Source: Kitasatospora azatica KCTC 9699 (lineage in GTDB: Bacteria; Actinomycetota; Actinomycetes; Streptomycetales; Streptomycetaceae). From it: a stretch of 64,000 bases of DNA. The stretch is from contig NZ_JQMO01000001.1 in assembly GCF_000744785.1 (NCBI RefSeq), forward strand, positions 1-64,000, given 5' to 3'. Of the stretch, positions 44,759 to 52,631 are shown piece by piece (the first letter of the stretch is position 1; every line of letters begins with the position of its first letter). The notes beneath the pieces are model-generated. The model was not told the origin of the DNA. It saw only the letters and a list, made by a program, of their open reading frames with translations, and ran no database searches. A program made the translations under genes and the position numbers.

Positions 44759-45826
44759 ATGTGGCACAGCGCGAGTGCGGCCGAACTGCCTGCGTCGGAC
44801 AGGTTCGACTGGTTCGTGGAGACGGTGTCCAACACCCTGATGCCCTCGGCGTTCAACCCGCAGGACGCGGGCGGCTTCTACGCGGAGGGTGCCCTGCTGG
44901 ACCTCGGGCCGGCCCAGATGTCGAGGTTCTCCTACTCCCCGCTGCGTTCCCGGCGGACCCCGGCGCTGATCCGCCGCGGGGATCCGGAGCAGTACCAGCT
45001 GGGGCTGGTGACCAGGGGCTCCGCCTGGTACGCGCAGGCCGGCCGCGAGGCGCGGCTGGGCGCCGGGGACATGGTGCTGTGGGACACCTCGCGCCCGTAC
45101 GAGTCCGGGTCGGGGCTCGACGGCAGCGAGGTCGAGGCCCTCGTGCTGCAGATACCCAAGGCGCGGCTGCCGCTGCCCTCCCAGCAGGTCGACCGGCTGC
45201 TCGCCCGCCGCCTGGACAGCAGGACGGGCCTGGGGGCGGTCCTGGCCCAGTTCCTGGTCTCGGTCTCCGGCAACGGTCCGGACTGCCGGCCCCAGGACCT
45301 GCCGGGGCTCGGGAACATGGCGGTGGAGCTGACCGCGTCCTGCGTGCTGCAGCAACTCGGCGCCGGCACGAGGACGCCCGCGCAGGCCCGGTCCCAGGCG
45401 CTGCTGGGCCGGATCGACGCCTTCGTCGAGCAGAACCTGGCGGACCCCGACCTGACTCCCCGTCTGATCGCCGACCGCCACCACATCTCGCTCCGGCACC
45501 TGTACGCGCTGTTCGAGGAGCGGCCCGAGGGCGTCGCCGCCACGATCCGCCGGCGCCGGCTCGAACGCTGCCGCACGGACCTGGCCCGCCCGGACCTGCG
45601 CGGCCAGGCCATTCACGCCATCGCGGCACGCTGGGGCTTCCCCAGCGCGTCGGTCTTCAGCCGGATCTTCCGCGCCGCCTACGACACCACGCCGAAGGAC
45701 TACCGCCAGGACGCCCTGACCCGGGCGCAGCTGTATGGACACGACGCCCACCGCCGCCCTGTCCAGGGGGACCGGGCGGCGGTGGGCGTCGCAGCGCCTA
45801 CTGCACGGTCGGGAGCTTGGCGGTGA
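44759..45826 (+). CDS. AraC-type transcription regulator (355 aa)
   Basis: N-terminal cupin-like ligand domain (AraC-binding-like, YQLGLVTRGSAWYAQAGREA) and a C-terminal double HTH: LIADRHHISLRHLYALFEER and IHAIAARWGFPSASVFSRIF with the AraC signature FRAAYDTTPKDYR. The conserved part ends near residue 325; the rest (DAHRRPVQGDRAAVGVAAPT) is translated terminator hairpin and runs 29 bases into the end of the opposite gene, so the original stop was probably lost. Confidence 0.88.
   Translation: MWHSASAAELPASDRFDWFVETVSNTLMPSAFNPQDAGGFYAEGALLDLGPAQMSRFSYSPLRSRRTPALIRRGDPEQYQLGLVTRGSAWYAQAGREARLGAGDMVLWDTSRPYESGSGLDGSEVEALVLQIPKARLPLPSQQVDRLLARRLDSRTGLGAVLAQFLVSVSGNGPDCRPQDLPGLGNMAVELTASCVLQQLGAGTRTPAQARSQALLGRIDAFVEQNLADPDLTPRLIADRHHISLRHLYALFEERPEGVAATIRRRRLERCRTDLARPDLRGQAIHAIAARWGFPSASVFSRIFRAAYDTTPKDYRQDALTRAQLYGHDAHRRPVQGDRAAVGVAAPTARSGAWR
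45742..45791. terminator. Bidirectional terminator inside the AraC gene end
   Basis: CGACGCCCACCGCCGCCC and GGGCGGCGGTGGGCGTCG form a perfect 18-bp stem with a 14-base loop between the convergent AraC and NlpC/P60 genes. Confidence 0.85.
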
Positions 45827-47558
45827 GGGCGGTCGGGACGGCCACGACGTCGGCCGGGTTGTAGCTGCCGGCGGCCGCGGCCTTCTTGCTGCCGCCGTTG
45901 ACGACCTGCCAGACGGTGCTGGAGTCGGACGACCGGAGCAGCGTGCCGTCGCTGGGGGCGGCCTTGGCGGCGGCGCCGGCCTCCCAGGTGCCGGGGACGG
46001 CCTGGAGGGGCTGCTTGTCGTAGCCCAGCGCGGTGAAGTCGGCGCCGCTGAGCGGGACCGCCAGGCCGCCGGCCATCACGTAGACGCTCGGGTCGTTGCC
46101 GGAGACGTTCTTGACCACGGTGCCGTTGCGCAGCGGGCGGGCGACCTGGGCGGCCTCCCAGGTCTCGGGGACGCCCACGACCGGCTTGTTGGCGTAGGAG
46201 CTGGTGAACTCGGCGTTGGTCAGGGGCAGCGCGGAGTTGTTGACCATGACGTAGACGGCGGGGTCGGTGCCGGCCTGGCCCTTGACGAGGGCTCCGTTCG
46301 CGACGGCGGCGTTCGCGGCCCCCGCCAGCCACTGGCCCGGGACGCCCATCAGGGCCTGGGTGTTGTAGCCGTCGGCCGTCCACTCCGCGCCGGAGATGTG
46401 CGCGGCGGCACCGCCGATCATGACGTAGCGGCTGCTGTCGGTCCCGGACTGGTCCATCACCACGGTCCCGGTCGGCGGGGTCTTGGTGGCGGCGCCGGCC
46501 AGCCACTGGCCCGGGACGCCCATCAGGGGCTGGTTGTTGTAGCCGTCGGCCGTCCACTCCGCGCCGGAGATGTGCAGGGCGGCGCCGCCGATCATGACGT
46601 AGCGGTTGCTGTCGGTGCCCGACTGGTCCATCACCGCGGTGCCGGCCGGGAGTTGGGCGTTGAGGGCGGTGGCCAGCCAGGAGGAGGGCACGCCCATGTC
46701 GGAGCGGGTGTTGTAGCCGTCCGCGGTCCACTCCGCGCCGCTGATGGGCAGCGCCTGGCCGCCGACGACCACGTACCGGGCCGAGCCGCCGGCCTGGTCG
46801 TGGACCACGGTGCCGGAGGGCAGCGAGCTGGGCAGCGCCCAGAACTTGGCGTCGTCGACGGTGACGACGGCTCCCAGGTTGTAGCCGTCGGGCGCCACGT
46901 CCGATCCGGCGACGGCCAGGCCGGCCCCGTTGATGACCAGCTTGACCAGCGAGTTGTTGGGCGACTTCACGAGGGTGCCGGTGGGCAGGCCGGCCGGGTC
47001 GGGAAGGGAACTGGTGGACTCGACGATGTTGTTGTAGCGGAAGCCGACGAAGCCGGCCGAGTTCAGGTAGCTGCGGCTGTAGGTCTTGTACGCGGCGTTG
47101 GTTCCCCAGGTCGACTCGGTGTAGACGTTGGCGGCGGTGTGGGCGCTGTCCACCCAGCCGGCGAAGAGGACGACGTGGATGTCGTACGCACCGCCGTCGG
47201 AGCGGTCGAGCATGTCGCCGGGCTTGAGGTCGTCGTAGCTCCCGAGCTGGCTGGCCACCTGCGGCAGGGTCCAGGTGACCCGGCTGGAGTCGAGGTGCCA
47301 GGCCATCGACACGTAGCCGGAGCAGTCCTGGCGGTAGCTGCCGTTGCTGTCGCTGTAGTACGAGGACTGGCTGTACGGGACACCCTCGTCCACCCAGGAC
47401 TGGGCCCGGGCCAGCACCTCGGACCGGCTGATCTGGCCGCCGACACTGGAACTGCCGACCGCATGGGCGGACCCGCTGACGAGGATGCCGGCCAGCCCCG
47501 AGGCGGCGACAGCGGTGGCGAGGGCGAGACGGGTGGCACGGGAGGTCTTGGCGAACAT
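45798..47558 (-). CDS. Secreted NlpC/P60-like peptidase with C-terminal repeats (586 aa)
   Basis: Signal peptide cut near residue 33 (SGSAHA-VG). The N-terminal domain has the papain-like pair Cys79 (YRQDCSGYVSMAWHL) and His128 (AYDIHVVLFAGW), as in cell-wall endopeptidases. Residues about 185-580 are seven or so repeats of roughly 60-75 aa with the pattern ISGAEWTADGYN and GVPGQWLAGAA, the middle three nearly identical. These may bind wall polymers. The repeats make this an assembly-sensitive region. Confidence 0.85.
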   Translation of the reverse strand: MFAKTSRATRLALATAVAASGLAGILVSGSAHAVGSSSVGGQISRSEVLARAQSWVDEGVPYSQSSYYSDSNGSYRQDCSGYVSMAWHLDSSRVTWTLPQVASQLGSYDDLKPGDMLDRSDGGAYDIHVVLFAGWVDSAHTAANVYTESTWGTNAAYKTYSRSYLNSAGFVGFRYNNIVESTSSLPDPAGLPTGTLVKSPNNSLVKLVINGAGLAVAGSDVAPDGYNLGAVVTVDDAKFWALPSSLPSGTVVHDQAGGSARYVVVGGQALPISGAEWTADGYNTRSDMGVPSSWLATALNAQLPAGTAVMDQSGTDSNRYVMIGGAALHISGAEWTADGYNNQPLMGVPGQWLAGAATKTPPTGTVVMDQSGTDSSRYVMIGGAAAHISGAEWTADGYNTQALMGVPGQWLAGAANAAVANGALVKGQAGTDPAVYVMVNNSALPLTNAEFTSSYANKPVVGVPETWEAAQVARPLRNGTVVKNVSGNDPSVYVMAGGLAVPLSGADFTALGYDKQPLQAVPGTWEAGAAAKAAPSDGTLLRSSDSSTVWQVVNGGSKKAAAAGSYNPADVVAVPTALTAKLPTVQ

Positions 47559-47684
47559 GAGAAACTCCTATTCATCATTACCTGACGGATCGTCAGATCT
47601 CTTCAGACAAAACGGTTTTGTAGAAGGGTCAGCGCAGATTTCAGGACGGCTGTCCTGCAGGAACAGCCGATCGGAAGATCAGGC

Positions 47685-47990
47685 TCAGTGGCCGGGCGCG
47701 GAATCAGGGGCCACGAAGTGGCGGTGCAGCAGGGGCGAGGCCCGGTGACAGCGGGCGAGCAACACGTCGACCCGCTGGGTCGCGCTGCACTCCGCAGGAG
47801 CCTCAGGCCCCTGGGCGAGGAGGAAGATCAGCAGGTCGATCCGGTCGAACTCCGAGCGGGCACAGGCGTGCTCAAGCCCGTCCCCCGGCGTGGCGTGGGC
47901 CCACAACGCCCCCACCACCTCGGCGGCCTCCCCCACCCGAAGCGCCCCGGCCGGACTGCGGCGCATCAGACTGGCGTACACGAGGTCCAT
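47685..47990 (-). CDS. Hypothetical protein (101 aa)
   Basis: Begins MDLVYASLMRRSPAGALRVG, with VVGALWAHATPGDGLEHACA and FDRIDLLIFLLAQGPEAPA. Acidic and helical. The gene lies eight bases downstream of the small secreted peptide gene on the same strand, suggesting an operon. No family recognised. Confidence 0.5.
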   Translation of the reverse strand: MDLVYASLMRRSPAGALRVGEAAEVVGALWAHATPGDGLEHACARSEFDRIDLLIFLLAQGPEAPAECSATQRVDVLLARCHRASPLLHRHFVAPDSAPGH

Positions 47991-47997
47991 GCATGCC

Positions 47998-48174
47998 TCA
48001 GCCCCAGGTGAGGTTGTCCGCCCCGACAGGCTGCCCCGCAGGAGCATCCTGAGCGGCAACCATCGCGCCGGCACTGACAGGAGCGACCGCAGCAGCCGCC
48101 GAGGGCAGCAGAACGACGGTCCCGAAGGCGATGGCGGCGACCGCGGCGGCCTTGGCGATACGGGTGCTGATCAT
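47998..48174 (-). CDS. Small secreted protein (58 aa)
   Basis: Signal peptide (STRIAKAAAVAAIAFGTVVL, cut after SAAAA) followed by a short mature part ending in VGADNLTWG. Very short exported peptides with such Trp-Gly ends are frequent in Streptomyces. Start at the second ATG, nearest the signal peptide. Confidence 0.6.
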   Translation of the reverse strand: MISTRIAKAAAVAAIAFGTVVLLPSAAAAVAPVSAGAMVAAQDAPAGQPVGADNLTWG

Positions 48175-48284
48175 GGCAATGGTCCTCTTTCGATTCGACG
48201 GGTCCAACTACTTCACCTGCACCGATTTCACGCCCCGCGGTTGACGCTCCATCCGGCTGCCACCGGGGCTGTCCCCTGCTGGCG

Positions 48285-48767
48285 ATGAACAGCTTCACCC
48301 ACCCGCCAACCCCTCCGGAACCCTTTCCCCCTGTCCCCAACCCGCCCGGCGACATCGCGACATGCCGCCATGCGCATGACAACAGCGCCGGGGACCGCAG
48401 GCCCCCAGCCGCCCCATGCCGATACCCGTGCCGGAGGTCCTCGCGCCTCACCGCATCGACCCTGCGGCATGAGACCCCACGCCGATTTGTGGCGAACGGG
48501 ATCGACGGCCGCTGCCTGGCCGGCTGGACACAGGGGCCGAACGGATGGTCGTTGTGGAAGGCGGCGTGCGACGGCTCCGTCACCGATGTCGATCAGCTGT
48601 GGTACGTCTACCCGGCCGACCACTCCGGCTCCGGGCCGATCTCCAGCCTCAACGGTCGCGTCCTCGAACCCGACCGCGGCGCGGGCGGTGCCAACGGGGC
48701 CCGGATCGCCATCTGGGACAACCAAGGGCTGCCCACTCAGCAGTGGAGCCTCACCTACGTGCGGTGA
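48285..48767 (+). CDS. Ricin-type beta-trefoil lectin fragment
   Basis: The second half matches the end of a ricin B-like domain: IDGRCLAGWTQGPNGWSLWK, CDGSVTDVDQLWYVYPADHS, RVLEPDRGAGGANGARIAIW, QQWSLTYVR. Only about one and a half lobes are visible, and the first 70 codons are Pro/Arg-rich without a signal peptide. It is therefore probably the remnant of a secreted carbohydrate-binding protein. Confidence 0.5.
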   Translation: MNSFTHPPTPPEPFPPVPNPPGDIATCRHAHDNSAGDRRPPAAPCRYPCRRSSRLTASTLRHETPRRFVANGIDGRCLAGWTQGPNGWSLWKAACDGSVTDVDQLWYVYPADHSGSGPISSLNGRVLEPDRGAGGANGARIAIWDNQGLPTQQWSLTYVR

Positions 48768-48808
48768 GAAGCGGGCGTCCGGGCGTAGCCGGGCGGTACC
48801 GTGGGGTC

Positions 48809-49050
48809 ATGACGACGCTGATGGAGCTCCCGACGCACCGTGAGCAGCGCGTGACCGAGGCCGCCGCCCGGACCGAAGCGTGCAGGAGTACGTGGCCGGG
48901 GTGTTGACGGCCGATCAGGCTGCTGCCCACGGGAGCGGTGAGGAGCGGATCGAGCGAGCCCGCACGCTCGCGGCCGCCGCCCACCGGCAGTGGGTCGCCG
49001 ACGACCGCAGCGAAGTCGGCTCGATACCCTTGGGCGAGGTCTTCGAGTGA
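48809..49050 (+). pseudogene. Antitoxin-like gene, frameshifted
   Basis: MTTLMELPTHREQRVTEAAA in one frame is followed, one frame over, by VQEYVAGVLTADQAAAHGSG, ERARTLAAAAHRQWVADDRS and PLGEVFE. The joined product resembles a helical antitoxin. The break is near 48880. Its stop overlaps the next start (GTGA). Confidence 0.45.
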
Positions 49051-49304
49051 CGGGTCGTCACCCGGCGCGGATTGCCGCCGAGGTCGGCCGCGTCATCAAG
49101 GTGATGCCGACCGAGGTCCGCGAGGAACTGCGCCTGGCGCTGGAGCGGGCCGAGATCGACCCCTGGTCGTATCCGCAGGCCGACCGGTACGACACCGATG
49201 ACACGGTGCGGGTCATCGTGCTGAACGAGGTGATCTTGCATTTCGCCATCGTCCCCGTCGGTGAGCCGCCGCACCTGTGGGTCTTCGCGGCCGCCCTGCT
49301 CTGA
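49047..49304 (+). CDS. Toxin-like small protein (85 aa)
   Basis: HPARIAAEVGRVIKVMPTEV then RVIVLNEVILHFAIVPVGEP and HLWVFAAALL. Strand-rich C-terminal half, RelE/ParE size, and the typical antitoxin-toxin overlap with the gene before it. The similarity is general, so the toxin role is only suggested. Confidence 0.4.
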   Translation: MTGRHPARIAAEVGRVIKVMPTEVREELRLALERAEIDPWSYPQADRYDTDDTVRVIVLNEVILHFAIVPVGEPPHLWVFAAALL

Positions 49305-49522
49305 CCTGGAACACCGAGCTGCCTCGCCCGTCGGAGGACGGACAGCAGGTCGCGTCGTGGGATGCGCTTCAGGACTTCCGCCAGCGCGGTGAGTTCCTTC
49401 TCCAGGCGTCCGGCCACGGCATCGTGGTCAGGCAGGAGCAGCAGGTCGCCGAGCGGGCCGGCGAACAGGTCGCAGAGATACCAACCTGGGCAGACCGCTA
49501 AGAACTCCTCACGAAATGCGCC
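49305..49522. other. Stretch without an assignable gene
   Basis: Both strands are open. The minus strand gives a Leu-rich reading (LCDLFAGPLGDLLLLPDHDA), but no start, ribosome site or known family supports it. Confidence 0.35.
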
Positions 49523-49750
49523 ATGCCCGGCTTCGCTCGGCGAGGAGCCCCGCATTCCGCCACGCTGGTCGAGTTCACGCTGACCGAGGACGACTCGTCG
49601 GAAGGCACCAGGCTCACCCTGATCGAGAGCGGCTTTGCGCGGCTCGGCCTGCCGGTCGACGAAGCAGCGGAACGGCACCACGCGAACAGCCGAAACTGGC
49701 CCGGCAAGCTCGACCAACTGCGCGCGGACTGCCAACAGACCAGGGCATGA
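49523..49750 (+). pseudogene. SRPBCC (AHSA1-type) protein, C-terminal fragment
   Basis: TLVEFTLTEDDSSEGTRLTL then IESGFARLGLPVDEAAERHH and WPGKLDQLRADCQQ is the last third of an activator-of-Hsp90-like/START-fold protein, normally about 150 aa and paired with an ArsR regulator as here. The N-terminal two thirds are missing. Confidence 0.6.
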
Positions 49751-50091
49751 GCAACGCCGCCGAGGCCGGCCGAGCCCCCGAGGATGTCCTGGTGGCGCTG
49801 GCCGACCAGACCCGACGCGAGGTGCTCGCCATCATCGTTCGCGAAGGTGGCGCCACCTCGACATCTCTGGCTGCACGCCTTCCCGTCACCCGCCAGGCCG
49901 TGGCCAAGCACCTGGCCGTCCTGGAGCGCGCCAAGCTGGTCCGCCCCCGCAGAGTCGGACGCGAAGTCCAGTACGAAGTCGATCTGCAACCGCTGAAGTA
50001 CACGAGGCAGTGGATGGATACTCTCGCCGCTGCGTGGGAACACCGCCTCAGCGCGATCAAGGACCTGGCGGAAGGAAACAGCACGCCCTGA
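49747..50091 (+). CDS. ArsR-family regulator (114 aa)
   Basis: Winged helix: VLVALADQTRREVLAIIVRE, TSLAARLPVTRQAVAKHLAV, LVRPRRVGREVQYEVD. No metal-binding Cys pair, so it belongs to the non-metal group that usually controls an adjacent SRPBCC gene. ATGA overlap with that fragment. Intact. Confidence 0.88.
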   Translation: MSNAAEAGRAPEDVLVALADQTRREVLAIIVREGGATSTSLAARLPVTRQAVAKHLAVLERAKLVRPRRVGREVQYEVDLQPLKYTRQWMDTLAAAWEHRLSAIKDLAEGNSTP

Positions 50092-50105
50092 ACCGGCGAT
50101 GGTGC

Positions 50106-50561
50106 CTCACGAGGACCGCACAGAGCACAGTCTCCTCCAGCAGATGAGCGCGCATCCGAGGGAGAGGAATGCCTCGTGGATGTCGTCGCGGATCTCCCAG
50201 CGGATCCGCAGGCGACGAAAGTGGTGCAGCAGCGCGAACGCCCTCTCGACTACCGTTGCGGGTTCCGCCGGTCAGAACGAAGGCCGGCGGACGGCCGTCG
50301 CAGGCCAGGTGGATTTTGCTGGTCAGCCCGCCGCGGGATCGCCTGAAAGCCCGCTGCTCGTGCCCCCCTTTGGCCGCGGCATGCTGATGGGCCCGCACGA
50401 TTGTGGAGTCCAGTGAGACCAGCCAGTCCGCGTCGGAGCGCGCCTGTACGGCCGCGAGCACCCTCGCCCAAGTCCCGTCCGCCGACCACCTGGCCGGACG
50501 ACCGTGGGCGGTCTGCCACGGGCCGAAGTGTTCCGGCAGATCACGCCACGGGAAGACAGTC
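50106..50561 (-). pseudogene. IS5-family transposase remnant
   Basis: FPWRDLPEHFGPWQTAHGR and DWLVSLDSTIVRAHQHAAAK (first catalytic Asp) with SKIHLACDGRPPAFVLTGG are the middle of an IS5 transposase. A neighbouring frame adds the C-terminal piece VVERAFALLHHFRRLRIRWE. Between them about 80 residues are lost, and the 5' end stops where the IS1182 element begins. Confidence 0.8.
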
Positions 50562-52248
50562 CCTAGAAGGCTGATGAAGATGTTGGGTTCTGGCCCCACC
50601 GAGCAAGCGGTGGGGCCAGACTCGTCTTGTGGCGATGGGGGAATGGGCCGGGGAGACGGTCGGGCCGGATGTGTGGGAGACCTGCCGGGAGTTGATCCCG
50701 GTGGGCAGTGTGTTCGCGTTCCTGGCCGAGCATCGTGGCCGGGTGTTTCCAGTGGAGATGTTCGCGGACATGTATCCGTCGGCGAACGGCCGCCCGAGCA
50801 TGCCTCCGCAGATCCTGGCCGCGGCGATCACGCTGCAGGCCCTGCACGGCTTGTCCGACTTCGAGACGGTGCAGGAACTACGGTGTGACCTTCGTTGGAA
50901 GGCCGCCTGCGGGCTGGGCCTGTACGACACGGCGTTCGACCCGTCGCTGCTGTCCTACTTCCGCCGCCGGTTGGCCCGTTCTGCCCAGCCCAACCGGGTG
51001 TTCGAGGCCGTGCGGGAGGTCGTGAAGGCGACCGGGGTGTTGAAGGGCCGCCAGAAGCGAGCGCTTGACTCGACCGTGCTGGACGACGCGGTCGCCACTC
51101 AGGACACCGTCACCCAGCTGATTGCCGCCGTCCGGGCGGTGATCCGCGAGGTCCCCGGCGCCGAGGCGGTCGCAGCCGTGCAATGCACCGCGCACGACTA
51201 CCGCGATCCGGGCAAGCCCCGCATCGCCTGGAACGACCAGCAGGCCCGGGCCGATCTGGTGGACGCCCTGGTCGGCGACGCGCTGCGGCTGCTCGGGCAC
51301 CTGCCCGAGCAGCAACTGGGCGAGAAGGCAGCGAACGCGGTCGGGATCCTGGCCCTGGTCGCCGGGCAGGACGTCGAGCCGGCCGACGGCTCCGACGGGC
51401 GTGACGGGCGCTGGCGCATTACCCAAGGGACGGCACCTGACCGCGTCATCTCCACCGTCGATCCCCAGGCCCGGCACGTCCACAAGACCCGCACCCGACA
51501 CCAGGACGGCTACAAGGCCCACCTCGCCGTCGAACCCGAGACCGTGATCTACACCGACGTCGAGCTCACCCCCGGTAGCGGCAGTGAACACCACGAGGCG
51601 GCCGTCGCTGCCGAGTTACTCGCTGCCGAGACCGAGCCGGTGGAGGCGTTCGGCGACACCGCGTACTCCACCGGAGGGACCCGCCAGGCCCTGGCCGGCC
51701 ACCGCCTCTACTTCAAGCCGGTGCCGCAACGACCCGCTGTTGCGGGCGGGTTCGTCCTGGACGATTTCCGCATTGATACCGCCGGGGGCACGGTCGCCTG
51801 CCCAGCCGGCACGACCGTTGCGCTCTCGCGCGATCGAGGCCCTGACCTTCCCCGCTCGGCAAACTTCGGGGACCGGTGCACCGGCTGCTGGCTCCGTGAG
51901 CGGTGCACGACCTCCAAGACCGGCAAGGCCCTGCGGATCCAGCCCGGCTACGACCTCCAGCGCGCCGCACGGCAACAAGCCGCCGATCCCGCCTGGCAGG
52001 CCGCCTACCGCCGATGGCGGCCCCCGGTCGAACGAGCCGTGGCCTGGCTCGTCGGACACGGAAACCGCCGACTGCGCTATCGAGGAACGATCAAGAACAA
52101 CGCCTGGCTCCACACCCGCGCTGCCGCCCTCAACCTCCGAACACTCATCAACCTCGGACTCGACCACAACGGCACCACCTGGCACATCCGGGCCACCGCC
52201 TGAGGGCAGCCGCCCGGATCACACCAAGATCTTCATCAGTCTTCTAGG
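50562..52248 (+). mobile_element. IS1182-family insertion sequence, complete
   Basis: Ends CCTAGAAGGCTGATGAAGAT on the left and the reverse complement of CCTAGAAGACTGATGAAGAT on the right, about 1.69 kb apart, with one intact transposase gene between. CTAG at each end may be a 4-bp target duplication or the outermost bases of the repeats. Confidence 0.85.
50629..52203 (+). CDS. IS1182-family transposase (524 aa)
   Basis: N-terminal domain YPSANGRPSMPPQILAAAIT and WKAACGLGLYDTAFDPSLLS, typical of the DUF772/IS1182 start. Catalytic Asp in RALDSTVLDDAVA, the conserved TRHQDGYKAHLAVEPET and AFGDTAYSTGGTR, a Cys cluster (CTGCWLRERC), and the C-terminal RPPVERAVAWLVGHGNRRLR with the last acidic residue. 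Full length, intact, GTG start. Confidence 0.93.
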   Translation: MAMGEWAGETVGPDVWETCRELIPVGSVFAFLAEHRGRVFPVEMFADMYPSANGRPSMPPQILAAAITLQALHGLSDFETVQELRCDLRWKAACGLGLYDTAFDPSLLSYFRRRLARSAQPNRVFEAVREVVKATGVLKGRQKRALDSTVLDDAVATQDTVTQLIAAVRAVIREVPGAEAVAAVQCTAHDYRDPGKPRIAWNDQQARADLVDALVGDALRLLGHLPEQQLGEKAANAVGILALVAGQDVEPADGSDGRDGRWRITQGTAPDRVISTVDPQARHVHKTRTRHQDGYKAHLAVEPETVIYTDVELTPGSGSEHHEAAVAAELLAAETEPVEAFGDTAYSTGGTRQALAGHRLYFKPVPQRPAVAGGFVLDDFRIDTAGGTVACPAGTTVALSRDRGPDLPRSANFGDRCTGCWLRERCTTSKTGKALRIQPGYDLQRAARQQAADPAWQAAYRRWRPPVERAVAWLVGHGNRRLRYRGTIKNNAWLHTRAAALNLRTLINLGLDHNGTTWHIRATA

Positions 52249-52631
52249 AGGATATGCGGCTGCCGATGACGCCCGGTCAGGTTCGTGCTACTGGTGTTCT
52301 TCGGGGGGCTCGGCTCGGGAACGCGCAGGGGCCTCTCGCCGCCGGCGCGCTGCGAGGCCCCTGCCGTCTGCTCAGATCCAGGTGTAGTTCTCGTCGGTGA
52401 CCGGCGGAGCGTCGAGGTGTACCCGCAGCGCGACTTCACCATCGAGCAGCTCGTGGAGAACCACGCGGCGCGTGAGGCCGACGCCGACTTGCCGCACAAG
52501 GTGATCGGCCGGGCCTGTCCACATGGCCGTGGGGGAGGGGTCGGTCCGTGGGCGAGGAGCCCGACACGCAACGGGCGCTACTTCGCACAGGAACACATGG
52601 CCAATATGGGGTATTTGATACGTTCTGAGCC
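52249..52631. other. Stretch after the IS1182 element with a terminator hairpin
   Basis: GCAGGGGCCT (52325-52334) pairs with AGGCCCCTGC (52355-52364). Next to it, the minus strand can be read as LHELLDGEVALRVHLDAPPV then TDENYTWI, which looks like the end of a lost gene; no beginning is visible. Confidence 0.45.
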
